Assembly (NCBI RefSeq): GCF_904831005.1
Contig: NZ_LR882982.1
Span: forward strand, 3,038,001-3,102,000
Direction of reading: 5' to 3'
Source: Microbacterium hydrocarbonoxydans
Lineage (GTDB): Bacteria; Actinomycetota; Actinomycetes; Actinomycetales; Microbacteriaceae
DNA: 64,000 nt
The notes below the pieces were generated by a model, which saw nothing but the letters and a program-made list of their open reading frames with translations, did not search any database and was not told the origin of the DNA. The translations under genes and the position numbers were made by a program. Shown piece after piece: positions 18,195 through 26,726 of this stretch. How positions within the stretch are numbered: the first letter of the stretch is position 1; each line of letters starts with the position of its first letter.

Positions 18195-19432
18195 CCGCCG
18201 TCGTGCCGGGAGGCGACGCCTCCGTCGAGGTCGTCACCCACGTCGACGTCGAGTCCGGGACCGAGCCGCACGTCGCGCACAACTACCACCCGCTGCCCGT
18301 GACCATCGCGCGTGCAGAAGGCGCATGGGTGACGGATGTCGAGGGCAAGCGGTACCTCGACCTGCTCGCCGCCTACTCGGCCGTGAACTTCGGCCACCGG
18401 CATCCGGCGATCGTCGCGGCACTGACCGAGCAGCTCGGCCGCGTCGCCCTCACGAGCCGCGCCTTCATGAGCGACCGGCTCGAGCCCTTCGCTGCGGCTC
18501 TGGCAGGCCTCGCGGGCAAAGACATGGTGCTGCCGATGAACACGGGCGCCGAGGCCGTCGAGACCGGCATCAAGGTCGCTCGCGCGTGGGGCTACCGGGT
18601 CAAGGGCATCGTCGAGGGACGGGCGCGCATCATCGTCGCGGCCGGCAACTTCCACGGCCGCACCACCACGATCGTCAGCTTCAGCGACGATCACGAGGCC
18701 AGGGCCGACTTCGGCCCGTACACGCCGGGCTTCGACGTCGTGCCCTACGGAGACGCGGATGCCGTGGCGGCGGCCATCACCGACGACACCGCCGCCGTGC
18801 TGATCGAGCCCATCCAGGGCGAGGGCGGGGTGGTGATCCCGCCTGAGGGGTACCTGCGCCGCATCCGCGAGATCTGCGACGAGAAGAACGTGCTGTTCAT
18901 CGCCGACGAGATCCAGTCGGGACTCGGTCGGGTCGGCGAGACGTTCGCGTGCGACCGCGAGGGCGTCGTGCCCGACCTGTACCTGCTGGGCAAGGCACTG
19001 GGCGGCGGCATCCTTCCCGTCTCGGCCGTGGTCGGCGACGCCGATGTGCTCGGGGTGATCCGCCCGGGCGAGCACGGATCGACGTTCGGCGGCAACCCGC
19101 TGGCCGCGGCGGTCGGGCTGCGCGTGGTCGAGATGCTCGAGTCGGGGGAGTTCCAGGAGCGCGCCCGCGCGCTGGGCGAGCACCTCGCGGCAGCCCTCGC
19201 GCCGCTGCTCGGACACGGCGTCACCGAGGTGCGCATCGCCGGACTCTGGGCGGGGGTCGACATCGATCCCGTCAGGGGCACCGGTCGCGAGATCGCCGAG
19301 AAGCTCCTCGACCGCGGCGTCCTGGTGAAGGACACGCACGGGCAGACCATCCGCATCGCGCCGCCGATCGTGATCCGCGCGACGGAACTCGACTGGGCCG
19401 TCGAGCAGCTGAAGCTGGTTCTCGGAGCCTGA
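18191..19432 (+). CDS. rocD: Ornithine aminotransferase
   Basis: 413-residue class III PLP-dependent aminotransferase converting ornithine and 2-oxoglutarate to glutamate semialdehyde and glutamate. Seen: YLDLLAAYSAVNFGHRHP, PMNTGAEAVETGIKVAR, GNFHGRTTTIVSFS, EPIQGEGGVVIPPEGYL, FIADEIQSGLGRVGE (PLP-binding Asp) and the PLP lysine Lys268 in LLGKALGGGI. The ATG at 18191 overlaps the upstream hydrolase stop by 4 bp. Its product equilibrates with pyrroline-5-carboxylate, the second substrate of PutA encoded 3 kb upstream, so the genes form a functional arginine/ornithine/proline group. Ends before a strong terminator. Confidence 0.92.
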   Translation: MTAVVPGGDASVEVVTHVDVESGTEPHVAHNYHPLPVTIARAEGAWVTDVEGKRYLDLLAAYSAVNFGHRHPAIVAALTEQLGRVALTSRAFMSDRLEPFAAALAGLAGKDMVLPMNTGAEAVETGIKVARAWGYRVKGIVEGRARIIVAAGNFHGRTTTIVSFSDDHEARADFGPYTPGFDVVPYGDADAVAAAITDDTAAVLIEPIQGEGGVVIPPEGYLRRIREICDEKNVLFIADEIQSGLGRVGETFACDREGVVPDLYLLGKALGGGILPVSAVVGDADVLGVIRPGEHGSTFGGNPLAAAVGLRVVEMLESGEFQERARALGEHLAAALAPLLGHGVTEVRIAGLWAGVDIDPVRGTGREIAEKLLDRGVLVKDTHGQTIRIAPPIVIRATELDWAVEQLKLVLGA

Positions 19433-19477
19433 TCGGACCCGCCCGGGCCCGACTCGCCTGAGCCGGCCACGACGAAA

Positions 19478-19522
19478 GGGCGATCCGCAGATCGGTCGCA
19501 CGGACCTGTCTGCGGATCGCCC
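19478..19522 (+). terminator. Terminator hairpin after rocD
   Basis: Perfect 14-bp arms GGGCGATCCGCAGA (19478-19491) and TCTGCGGATCGCCC (19509-19522) with a 17-nt loop, between rocD and the convergent repeat-protein gene. Confidence 0.75.
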
Positions 19523-19591
19523 CCGATCCTCCGATCGTCACGACCGAGCGCGCCACCCAGCCCCCCGGGGTCTCGGCGCTCTCGGTGCGTC

Positions 19592-20041
19592 TCAGGCCGG
19601 AGTGTCGTCCGGGTCGAGGGTGCGCAGCGTGTCCTTCTCGACGTCGGTGTCGGCGGTCAGCTGCTCCTCGGTGTTCTCATCGCCGCCGAGCGCCGCATCG
19701 CGGTCGGGACTCGCGTCGCCCTGGATCGCGCCGTGCGGAGATGCTCCGTGAGAACTGTCGCCCTGCAGTGCGCCGCCCTGGGTCGCACCCTGGGGGTCGC
19801 CCTCGCGGGCATCGCCCTGCAGCGCGCCGCGCGGGGACTCGCCCTGCGAGCTGTCGCCCTGCAATGCACCGCCCTGGGCTGCGCCCTGAGCGTTGCCCTC
19901 GAGCTCGTCGTCCGAATCGGTGCCGTCGGGCGAACCCGAGCCGTCCTGGCCGTCCGGTGCGGTGTTGTGCTGCGGGATGCTTTCGGGGGAGCCCTCAGCC
20001 GGCTCCTCGGGGTGCGGGGTGCGTCCTGTGTTCTCGTCCAT
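19592..20041 (-). CDS. Acidic low-complexity repeat protein, function unknown
   Basis: 149-residue, strongly acidic, hydrophilic protein with no recognised domain. Residues about 50-115 consist of imperfect Gly/Gln/Ser/Asp repeats built round GALQGD (QGGALQGDSSQGESPRGALQ and so on), flanked by Asp/Glu/Pro-rich ends; it is probably intrinsically disordered. The ATG at 20041 has TAGCGT 7 nt upstream, near the leaderless arrangement of its neighbours. An upstream in-frame extension to 20161 exists. A competing frame over the same bases codes an Arg/Pro-rich shadow. Moderately sure that it is a real gene. Confidence 0.6.
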   Translation of the reverse strand: MDENTGRTPHPEEPAEGSPESIPQHNTAPDGQDGSGSPDGTDSDDELEGNAQGAAQGGALQGDSSQGESPRGALQGDAREGDPQGATQGGALQGDSSHGASPHGAIQGDASPDRDAALGGDENTEEQLTADTDVEKDTLRTLDPDDTPA

Positions 20042-20181
20042 GCTCTGGACGCTACGCTCGCGCACGGGATCAGCCCAGGGAGTTGACAAACCGCGCGCGG
20101 CGGGTTCCAGGCCGCGCGCGGCCGCACAGGCGGTGCGCGGAGCGACCACGGCTCGGCGCACGGCACCGGGTCAGTGCCGGC

Positions 20182-21537
20182 TCAGTCGTTCTTGGTCGTG
20201 CGGATCGGGGTCGTGGCCGACTTCTCGGTGTACTCGACGGGATCCGCAGCGCGTGCAGCCTCGGCATCCGCCCTCTCGACGACGTCGAGCGGGCGGGTCT
20301 CGTCGAGCGTCATGAGGAAGCGACTGTTCTCGGCGCGGTGCAGGCGACCCGAGGTGAAGACCCAGATGGCGCCGATCGCGCATGCGACGAAGCCGGCGGT
20401 GCCGCCGAGCATGATCGCGCTGCGCGGACCGAAGGTGTCGGCGACCCACCCCGCGATCGGGGCGCCCACCGGCGTCGACCCCATGATGACCGCCATGTAG
20501 AGCGCCAGCACACGCCCTCGCAGAGCCGGCGCGGTGGTCATCTGCACATAGCCGTTGGCGGTCGTCAGCAGGGTCACGATCATGAACCCGGTGAAGGTCA
20601 GCGTGACGGCGTAGCTCACGTACGTCGGCATCGCCGCCGACACGAACGCCGCGACGCCGAACCCGCCGGCGGCGAGGATCACGACGCGCACTCTGGCCCG
20701 GTCGCGGCGCGCCGCGAGCAGTGCACCCGCCAACGATCCGATCGCGAGCACCGAGCTGAGGATGCCGTAGCCGTCTGCCCCGGCGCCGAATTCGAGTGCC
20801 ATGGTCGAGGCGAAGATCGGGAAGTTCATGCCGAACGCGCCGATCAGGAAGACGGTCACGAAGACCACTCGCAGGTCGCTGCGCCCCCACACATACCGGA
20901 AGCCCTCGGCGAGCCCGCCGGGTCGCCGGTTCTTCGGCCGCGGCGCGAGCTGGCCGGTGCGCAGCATGAGCAGGGCGACGAGCATGGCCAGGAACGTCGC
21001 GGCGTTCGCGATGAACACCCAGCCCGAGCCGATCGCGACGATCAGCAGACCGCCGACGGCCGGACCGATCATACGTGCGAGGTTGAACGATGCGGAGTTC
21101 AGCGCGACCGCGTTCGAGGTGTCGCCCGACGAGACCATGTCGGAGACGAACGCCTGCCGTGCAGGGGCGTCGAAGGCGTTGACGACGCCGAATGCCGCCG
21201 CGAAGCCGAACATCATCGGCAGCGTCATGACGTCGTTCAGCAGCAGCACGCCCACGGCGATCGCGAGCAGCAGCAGCGCACTCTGGGTGGCGAGCAGGAT
21301 GCGGCGCCGCTCGAAGCGATCGGCCACCCATCCGGTCAGGCTCACGAGCACCAGTGGGGGGCCGAACTGCAGCGCCATCGTGACGCCCATGGCCGCGGCG
21401 TCGTTGTCGGTCAGCTCGGTGAGCACGACCCAGTCCTGCGCGGTGGCCTGCATCCACCCGCCGATGTTCGAGACGAGGGCACCCGCGAACCAGATGCGGT
21501 AGTTGATGTTCGCGAACGAACGGAACATCGCGCTCAT
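20182..21537 (-). CDS. MFS transporter (EntS-like exporter family)
   Basis: 451-residue major facilitator with about 12 membrane segments, MFS_3/EntS-type. Seen: NINYRIWFAGALVSNIGGWM at the N-terminus, the loop 2-3 motif WVADRFERRRILL, and the loop 8-9 segment PALRGRVLALYMAVIMGSTP typical of this exporter group; the C-terminal ~50 residues are cytoplasmic and charged. Likely a proton-driven exporter of a siderophore, drug or metabolite. The start overlaps the marR stop by 4 bp, so it is cotranscribed with and probably controlled by that regulator. Confidence 0.9.
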   Translation of the reverse strand: MSAMFRSFANINYRIWFAGALVSNIGGWMQATAQDWVVLTELTDNDAAAMGVTMALQFGPPLVLVSLTGWVADRFERRRILLATQSALLLLAIAVGVLLLNDVMTLPMMFGFAAAFGVVNAFDAPARQAFVSDMVSSGDTSNAVALNSASFNLARMIGPAVGGLLIVAIGSGWVFIANAATFLAMLVALLMLRTGQLAPRPKNRRPGGLAEGFRYVWGRSDLRVVFVTVFLIGAFGMNFPIFASTMALEFGAGADGYGILSSVLAIGSLAGALLAARRDRARVRVVILAAGGFGVAAFVSAAMPTYVSYAVTLTFTGFMIVTLLTTANGYVQMTTAPALRGRVLALYMAVIMGSTPVGAPIAGWVADTFGPRSAIMLGGTAGFVACAIGAIWVFTSGRLHRAENSRFLMTLDETRPLDVVERADAEAARAADPVEYTEKSATTPIRTTKND

Positions 21538-21974
21538 CGCTCGACCACCTTGCGCATCAGAGCGCTCGCCTCGCGCAGCGTCGTGAGCTCCTGCTCGGTG
21601 AAGTCGAGCTCGCCGAGCATGGCGGCGAGCGCGTCATCGCGTCGCTGGATGGTCTCGGCCACGATCGCGGTGCCGGCATCCGTGATGTCGACCTGCACCC
21701 GCCGTCGGTCCTCGGCATCGGGCGTGCGCACGACCAGGCCCTGCTCTTCGAGACCGTTGATCATGTTCGTCATCGACGGTGCCGTGACGCGCTCGCGCTC
21801 GGCGAGAGAGGTGATCGTGCGGCGACCGTGCATACGCAGGGTGGCGAGAACCGCGAGCTGGGCGTCACTCATCGCATCGACGGCGCGCACGCAGCGGAGG
21901 CGTCGAGCGAGCCGGAAAGTGGCCATGCGCAGGTCTGTCGCGGTGAGCTGGAGGGATTCATCGGAAGCAGACAT
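21534..21974 (-). CDS. MarR-family regulator of the adjacent exporter
   Basis: 146-residue MarR protein with the family winged helix (RMHGRRTITSLAERERVTAP then SMTNMINGLEEQGLVVRT) and wing PDAEDRRRVQVDITDAG. First gene of a two-gene operon with the MFS transporter. A perfect 7-bp inverted repeat (21975-21993) abuts its start codon, which is strong evidence for autoregulation and for control of the exporter, the usual MarR layout in which ligand relieves repression. The inducing ligand is unknown. Confidence 0.92.
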   Translation of the reverse strand: MSASDESLQLTATDLRMATFRLARRLRCVRAVDAMSDAQLAVLATLRMHGRRTITSLAERERVTAPSMTNMINGLEEQGLVVRTPDAEDRRRVQVDITDAGTAIVAETIQRRDDALAAMLGELDFTEQELTTLREASALMRKVVER

Positions 21975-21993
21975 TACTTAGCCAGTCTAAGTA
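21975..21993. promoter_or_regulatory. MarR operator
   Basis: TACTTAG-CCAGT-CTAAGTA: perfect 7-bp arms around a 5-bp centre, directly upstream of the marR start codon. Form and location match a MarR autoregulatory site. Confidence 0.8.
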
Positions 21994-22043
21994 TTCTGTC
22001 GGCCGAAGGGAAGCGCGCGTCCGATCGACGGCGGCCGACAGGC

Positions 22044-22049
22044 CAGAAT
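22044..22049 (+). promoter_or_regulatory. -10 box of a leaderless promoter (cutC)
   Basis: CAGAAT ends exactly 6 nt before the cutC ATG at 22056. Confidence 0.5.
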
Positions 22050-22055
22050 GGACGG

Positions 22056-22808
22056 ATGACCCGACCCGTCGCCCTCGAGCTCGCCGTGCAGGACCCCACC
22101 GGAGTCCGCATCGCCGGAGCAGTCGGCGCCGCGCGCGTCGAACTCGCGCAAGCCCTCGCGCTCGGGGGACTCACTCCGTCGCCCGCCACCCTCGACCTCT
22201 CGATCGATGCGGCCCGCGCCGTGGGCGTCGAGGTGCATGTGCTCGTGCGGCCGAGGCCGGGCGGATTCGTCTACTCCGCCGACGAGATCGCGATCTCCGA
22301 GAACGATGTCCGTCGCGCGATCGAGGCCGGCGCCGACGGCGTCGTGATCGGCGCACTCGGTGCCGACGGACTGCTCGACATCCCGGCGATGCGCCGACTG
22401 CGCGACGCCGCGGGCGGATCCTCCGTCACACTGCACCGCGCGATCGACGTGACCGTCGACCCGCTCGCGACCCTCGTGACGGCCCGCTCGCTGGGCCTGC
22501 GTCGCGTGCTCACCTCGGGCGGCGCCTCGGCGGCGATCGACGGCATCGACATGCTGCGCGCCCTCGTCGCCGAAGCGGCAGGCGAGATCGACGTGATGGC
22601 GGGCAGTGGAGTGGATGCCGCCAGTGCTCGCGCGCTCGTCGAGACGGGCGTCGACGCGCTGCACTTCTCGGCCAAGCGCACGGTGCGCGAGCCCGGCGGA
22701 GAGGCGCGCGACGGTGTGCGCATGGGATCCGCGGCCGAGGGCGTCGGGGGCTACGAGGTCACCGATCTCGAGATCGCGCAGTCGGTGGTCGACGCGCTGG
22801 TGCGCTGA
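22056..22808 (+). CDS. cutC: CutC-family protein
   Basis: 250-residue TIM-barrel protein of the CutC family, historically linked to copper homeostasis although its enzymatic role is not settled. Seen: VALELAVQDPTGVRIA, VHVLVRPRPGGFVYS, DGVVIGALGADGLLD, VTLHRAIDVTVDP, RVLTSGGASAAIDGI, and the C-terminal IDVMAGSGVDAASARALVE and ALHFSAKR, in the order expected for the family. The start is set by CAGAAT 6 nt upstream; the longer frame to 21828 overlaps marR. It is transcribed divergently from marR. Confidence 0.9.
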   Translation: MTRPVALELAVQDPTGVRIAGAVGAARVELAQALALGGLTPSPATLDLSIDAARAVGVEVHVLVRPRPGGFVYSADEIAISENDVRRAIEAGADGVVIGALGADGLLDIPAMRRLRDAAGGSSVTLHRAIDVTVDPLATLVTARSLGLRRVLTSGGASAAIDGIDMLRALVAEAAGEIDVMAGSGVDAASARALVETGVDALHFSAKRTVREPGGEARDGVRMGSAAEGVGGYEVTDLEIAQSVVDALVR

Positions 22809-22841
22809 CGCGGGAGCTGGAGTGCCGCGGCGGGTCGTCAG

Positions 22842-22847
22842 TAGGGT
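22842..22847 (+). promoter_or_regulatory. -10 box of a leaderless promoter (alpha/beta hydrolase)
   Basis: TAGGGT ends exactly 6 nt before the GTG at 22854. Confidence 0.5.
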
Positions 22848-22853
22848 GGGGGC

Positions 22854-23708
22854 GTGACGGATACTCGCGAGTTCACGGATGCTCACGGCATCGCCATCGT
22901 CTACGACGTGCACCCCGCGGCGGGTGACGCGCGAGGGGTCGTGCAGCTGCTGCACGGAGTGGGAGAGCACGCGGGGCGGTACCCGAAGCTGATCGCCGCC
23001 CTGAACGGAGCCGGTTTCACGGTGTACGCCGACGATCACCGGGGTCATGGCCGCACCGGCATCCGCCAGCACGGGGGCCCCGCAGGTCTCGGTCGACTGG
23101 GCAAGGGCGGACTCCGTGCGGCGGAGGCGGCCGTCTGGCAGCTCACCGGCATCATCAAGGACGAGCATCCCGACCTGCCTCTCGTGCTGCTCGGCCACTC
23201 CTGGGGCTCGTTCCTCGCGCAGATGCTCGTGAACGACCATCCCGAGGCGTGGGATGCCGTGATCCTCTCGGGCTCCGCGTTGCGGATGCCGGGGTCGCTC
23301 AACGCCGCCCCGCTGAACGCGCGCTGGGCGGGCCCCGAGGCGACCGGCCTCGAGTGGCTCAGCCGCGACCCGGCCGTGTGGACGCAGTTCGACGAGGATC
23401 CGCTGACCACCGACATGCCGCTGCTGAAGCTGTTCGGCCCTGTCGAGGCGGCCAAGCTCTACGGCCGTCCGCGCAGGAACCTCGGTCGAGACATCCCGAT
23501 GCTTCTGCTCGTCGGTCGCGACGATCCGGTCGGCGGCCCGCGCAGTGTGCACCGGCTCGCAGACGAATACCGCAGCCGTTCGGGGCTCACCGACATCACC
23601 ACGCTGGTGTATCCGGATGCCCGTCACGAGATCTTCAACGAGATCCAACAGGACGAGGTCAGGGCCGACATCCTCGCGTGGCTCGACGCGCACATCGCCG
23701 CGCGCTGA
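22854..23708 (+). CDS. Alpha/beta hydrolase, monoacylglycerol lipase-like
   Basis: 284-residue serine hydrolase. Seen: oxyanion region QLLHGVGEHAGRYPKL, DDHRGHGRTG, nucleophile elbow GHSWGS with the catalytic Ser, a cap region around 125-210, the acid in LLVGRDDPVGGP, and the His in YPDARHEIFNE. The HGVGEHAGRY and DHRGHGRS-like signatures place it with monoacylglycerol lipase/lysophospholipase-type hydrolases. Cytoplasmic; no signal peptide. GTG start supported by TAGGGT 6 nt upstream. Natural substrate unknown. Confidence 0.88.
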   Translation: MTDTREFTDAHGIAIVYDVHPAAGDARGVVQLLHGVGEHAGRYPKLIAALNGAGFTVYADDHRGHGRTGIRQHGGPAGLGRLGKGGLRAAEAAVWQLTGIIKDEHPDLPLVLLGHSWGSFLAQMLVNDHPEAWDAVILSGSALRMPGSLNAAPLNARWAGPEATGLEWLSRDPAVWTQFDEDPLTTDMPLLKLFGPVEAAKLYGRPRRNLGRDIPMLLLVGRDDPVGGPRSVHRLADEYRSRSGLTDITTLVYPDARHEIFNEIQQDEVRADILAWLDAHIAAR

Positions 23709-23840
23709 ATCGTCCGGCGCTCTCACGCGTCCGCATGTTACGCCGGATGAACGCGCGTGACAGAGGGTGAATCCCCGTGACGTCATCTCGGCATATCGAC
23801 CTTCTCTCCGCATAGATTCGCGGCGAGAGGGAGGTGCGAG

Positions 23841-24578
23841 GTGGGATTCGAAGACGATTGGCGTGCATGGCACGAGTCACGGGAGCGTTATGCCGGAGCC
23901 GAGTACGGTCCTGCCGCGCTCGAGTCGACGAACTGGCTCATCACAGAACCCGCGGCTGTGGAGGGCGTGCCGGGGCTCTGGGCCCGGACCGGTGACGGCG
24001 CGATCCGTGGCAGTGATCTCGGGGCCGGCGGCTCGGTGGTCACGCTGCGCGGCTCGGAGACTCTGCGACTGGGGCGACGTGAGCTGCGGGTCTTCGACAG
24101 GCGGGGCTCGGTGGCTCTGCGGGTGTTCAACCCCCGGCGGCGAGAGCGAGAGCATTTCAGCGCGATCGACGCGTATCCGCCGAGGCAGGGCTGGCGGATC
24201 CCGGCATCGTTCGAGCCGACGCCCGGCGAGACGATCACGGTCACCGCGATCGACGGACAGGTCAGCGAGTCCGCGCTCGCCGGGCGCCTGCATTTCGCGC
24301 TCGACGGCATCCCGCTCACGCTGCATGCGACCCGCACCCCTCAAGGAGGCCTCACGGCGGTGTTCGCCGACGGGACCAACGGCATCGAGACCTACCGCTT
24401 CCGATTCCTCCCGATCGACGAACCCGAGGCCGACGGATCCGCGATCATCGACTTCAACCGCGCCTACCTCCCCCCGTGCGCGTTCTCGGATCAGTTCCTC
24501 TGCCCGCAGCCGCCCACCGGCAACCGGTACTCGCTGCCGATCCGCGCCGGCGAACGCGCCGTGGTCTTCGGCGGGTGA
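23841..24578 (+). CDS. DUF1684 domain protein
   Basis: 245-residue protein covered by DUF1684; the diagnostic C-terminal block is present (DFNRAYLPPCAFSDQF, then CPQPPTGNRYSLPI), together with an N-terminal EDDWRAWHESRERY. The family is widespread in actinobacteria and Bacteroidetes and has no proven function; the conserved Cys residues and Asn-Arg-Ala-Tyr core suggest a ligand-binding or catalytic pocket. GTG at 23841 follows GGGAGG; TAGATT at 23813-23818 is a plausible -10. No membrane segment. Confidence 0.9.
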   Translation: MGFEDDWRAWHESRERYAGAEYGPAALESTNWLITEPAAVEGVPGLWARTGDGAIRGSDLGAGGSVVTLRGSETLRLGRRELRVFDRRGSVALRVFNPRRREREHFSAIDAYPPRQGWRIPASFEPTPGETITVTAIDGQVSESALAGRLHFALDGIPLTLHATRTPQGGLTAVFADGTNGIETYRFRFLPIDEPEADGSAIIDFNRAYLPPCAFSDQFLCPQPPTGNRYSLPIRAGERAVVFGG

Positions 24579-24613
24579 GGGCGGTCGACCGTCGGGAGGG
24601 GCGCTGCGCGCCT

Positions 24614-24619
24614 TAAGCT
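24614..24619 (+). promoter_or_regulatory. -10 box of a leaderless promoter (lipoate ligase)
   Basis: TAAGCT ends exactly 6 nt before the GTG at 24626. Confidence 0.55.
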
Positions 24620-24625
24620 GTAACC

Positions 24626-25675
24626 GTGCACGGTGAATACAAGGTTCCAGGAGGAAAGCTCGTCGTCGTCGACCTCGACGTCGAGGACGGTAGGATCGCC
24701 CGCTTCCGGCTCGCCGGCGACTTCTTCCTCGAGCCCGACACGGCCCTCGGCGACATCGATGCGGCGGTCACCGGACTGCCCGTCGAATCCGATGCCACGG
24801 CCATCGCCGCCGCCGTGCGCGGGGCGCTGCCCGAGGGGACGCAGCTGCTCGGCTTCACGCCCGAGGCGGTCGGCACCGCCGTGCGGCGCGCGCTCGTGAC
24901 CGCCCCCGGCTGGAACGACTTCGACTGGGAGATCCTGCACGAGAAGGCGGTCTCTCCGCGCATGAACCTGGCGCTCGACGAGGTCCTCACCGCCCGCGTG
25001 GGTGAGGGGCGCCGTCGTCCCACTCTGCGCATCTGGGAATGGGATCAGTCCGCCGTGGTCATCGGCTCGTTCCAGTCGTACCGCAACGAGGTCGATCCCG
25101 AGGGTGCCGCACGCCACGGCTTCGACGTCGTGCGTCGCATCTCGGGCGGCGGCGCGATGCTCATGGCGGCCGGCCAGATCATCACGTACTCGCTCTACGT
25201 GCCGGCGGCGCTGGTGCAGGGCATGACGTTCGCCGACTCGTACGCATTCCTCGACGACTGGGTGCTGCAGGCGCTGCGTTCGCTCGGCATCGACGCGATC
25301 TACCAGCCGCTCAACGACATCGCGAGCTCGTCGGGAAAGATCGGAGGGGCGGCGCAGAAGCGCCTCGCCAACGGGGGAGTGCTGCACCACGCGACGCTCT
25401 CGTACGACATCGACGGTCAGACCATGACCGAGGTACTGCGCATCGGCCGCGAGAAGCTCAGCGACAAGGGCACGACATCGGCGGCGAAGCGCGTCGACCC
25501 GCTGCGCAGCCAGACCGGTCTGTCACGCGCCGAGATCATCGAGCGCTTCAAGGACACCTTCCGCTCGCTCACCTCGGCGGAGGACGGCACGATCACCGCT
25601 GACGAGTACGCCGATGCCGAGGCGCTGGTGGAGTCGAAGTTCGCCACCGACGCATGGCTGCACCGGGTTCCGTGA
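24626..25675 (+). CDS. Lipoate-protein ligase A family protein
   Basis: 349-residue lipoate/octanoate ligase-type protein. The order is unusual but known in Gram-positives: an accessory lipoate-binding domain comes first (about 1-90, KVPGGKLVVVDLDVEDGRI) and the BPL/LplA catalytic domain second (about 95-300). Seen: EKAVSPRMNLALDEVL, IGSFQSYRNEVD, RRISGGGAMLMAAGQI matching the RRxSGGGA lipoyl-AMP loop, and SGKIGGAAQKR with the conserved Lys. Attaches lipoate to 2-oxoacid dehydrogenase or glycine cleavage proteins. GTG start has TAAGCT 6 nt upstream. Overlaps the methyltransferase start. Confidence 0.88.
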   Translation: MHGEYKVPGGKLVVVDLDVEDGRIARFRLAGDFFLEPDTALGDIDAAVTGLPVESDATAIAAAVRGALPEGTQLLGFTPEAVGTAVRRALVTAPGWNDFDWEILHEKAVSPRMNLALDEVLTARVGEGRRRPTLRIWEWDQSAVVIGSFQSYRNEVDPEGAARHGFDVVRRISGGGAMLMAAGQIITYSLYVPAALVQGMTFADSYAFLDDWVLQALRSLGIDAIYQPLNDIASSSGKIGGAAQKRLANGGVLHHATLSYDIDGQTMTEVLRIGREKLSDKGTTSAAKRVDPLRSQTGLSRAEIIERFKDTFRSLTSAEDGTITADEYADAEALVESKFATDAWLHRVP

Positions 25676-26661
25676 TCGACGACCCGGGGTCTCTCGTCCC
25701 CGGCGCCGTCTCGATCATCCAGGGAGACAACCTCGCCGTCGCGGCGACCCTGCCCTCGGCATCCTTCACACTCGTCTACCTCGACCCGCCCTTCAACACG
25801 GGCCGGGCGCAGGAGCGACAGGTGGTCACGGCGCGGCGCACGTTCGCGTCTCCGCATGAACCGGATGCGGACGGGGGCGACGGAGCCGGATCCTCCGCCG
25901 CGGAAGTCGGTGCCGAACGGCTCGTGCTGACGACCGAACCGGCGACACCGCCGCCGCACTCCGAGGTGCGGCACGGGTTCCACGGTCACGCGTACGAGCG
26001 GGTGCGAGGGATGCTGCGCACCTACGACGACCGCTTCGACGACTATGGGGCGTTCCTGATGCCGCGCCTGGAAGAGGCATGGCGGCTGCTCGCCGACGAC
26101 GGCACGCTGTATCTGCATCTCGACTACCGCGAAGCGCACTACGCCAAGGTCATGCTCGATGCGGTGTTCGGCAGAGACTGCTTCCTGAACGAGCTGATCT
26201 GGGCCTACGACTACGGCGCGAAGTCACGGCGCCGATGGCCGACGAAGCACGACACGATCCTCGTCTACGTCAAGAACCCGCGCGAGTACGTCTTCAACAG
26301 CGACGACGTCGACCGCGAGCCGTACATGGCACCCGGGCTGGTCACGGCCGAGAAGGCCGCGCGAGGCAAGCTCCCCACCGACGTGTGGTGGCACACCATC
26401 GTGCCGACGACCGGTCGCGAGAAGACCGGGTACCCGACGCAGAAGCCCGAGGGGATCCTGCGGCGCATCGTGACGGCCTCGAGTCGCCCGGGTGATCGGG
26501 TGCTCGATCTCTTCGCCGGCAGTGGCACGACCGGGGCCGTCGCCTCTGTGCTCGGACGCGATGCGGTGCTCGTCGACGACAACCCCGAGGCCGTGCGCGT
26601 CATGACCGAGCGGATGCCGCACGCCGGGGTCTCCGTCGTCGGCAGGCAGACGCGCAGGTGA
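25672..26661 (+). CDS. Site-specific DNA methyltransferase (beta class), no restriction partner seen
   Basis: 329 residues from the GTG at 25672, which overlaps the previous stop as GTGA; an ATG at 25654 would add six residues. Seen: catalytic motif IV YLDPPFNTG near residue 45, then a Pro/Asp/Gly-rich insertion, LYLHLDYREAHY, and the S-adenosylmethionine motif I FAGSGTTGA near residue 280. Motif IV before motif I is the beta arrangement; DPPF points to N6-adenine or N4-cytosine methylation. WAYDYGAKSRRRWPTKHDT and TGYPTQKP support the DNA methylase N-4/N-6 family. No endonuclease gene is adjacent, so it looks like an orphan, perhaps epigenetic, enzyme. Confidence 0.9.
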   Translation: MIDDPGSLVPGAVSIIQGDNLAVAATLPSASFTLVYLDPPFNTGRAQERQVVTARRTFASPHEPDADGGDGAGSSAAEVGAERLVLTTEPATPPPHSEVRHGFHGHAYERVRGMLRTYDDRFDDYGAFLMPRLEEAWRLLADDGTLYLHLDYREAHYAKVMLDAVFGRDCFLNELIWAYDYGAKSRRRWPTKHDTILVYVKNPREYVFNSDDVDREPYMAPGLVTAEKAARGKLPTDVWWHTIVPTTGREKTGYPTQKPEGILRRIVTASSRPGDRVLDLFAGSGTTGAVASVLGRDAVLVDDNPEAVRVMTERMPHAGVSVVGRQTRR

Positions 26662-26726
26662 CCACGACCCGAGGCGATGGCGCAGATCGCTGCGGGATTC
26701 GGGCTCGTCGTGGGAGTGTATGAGTG

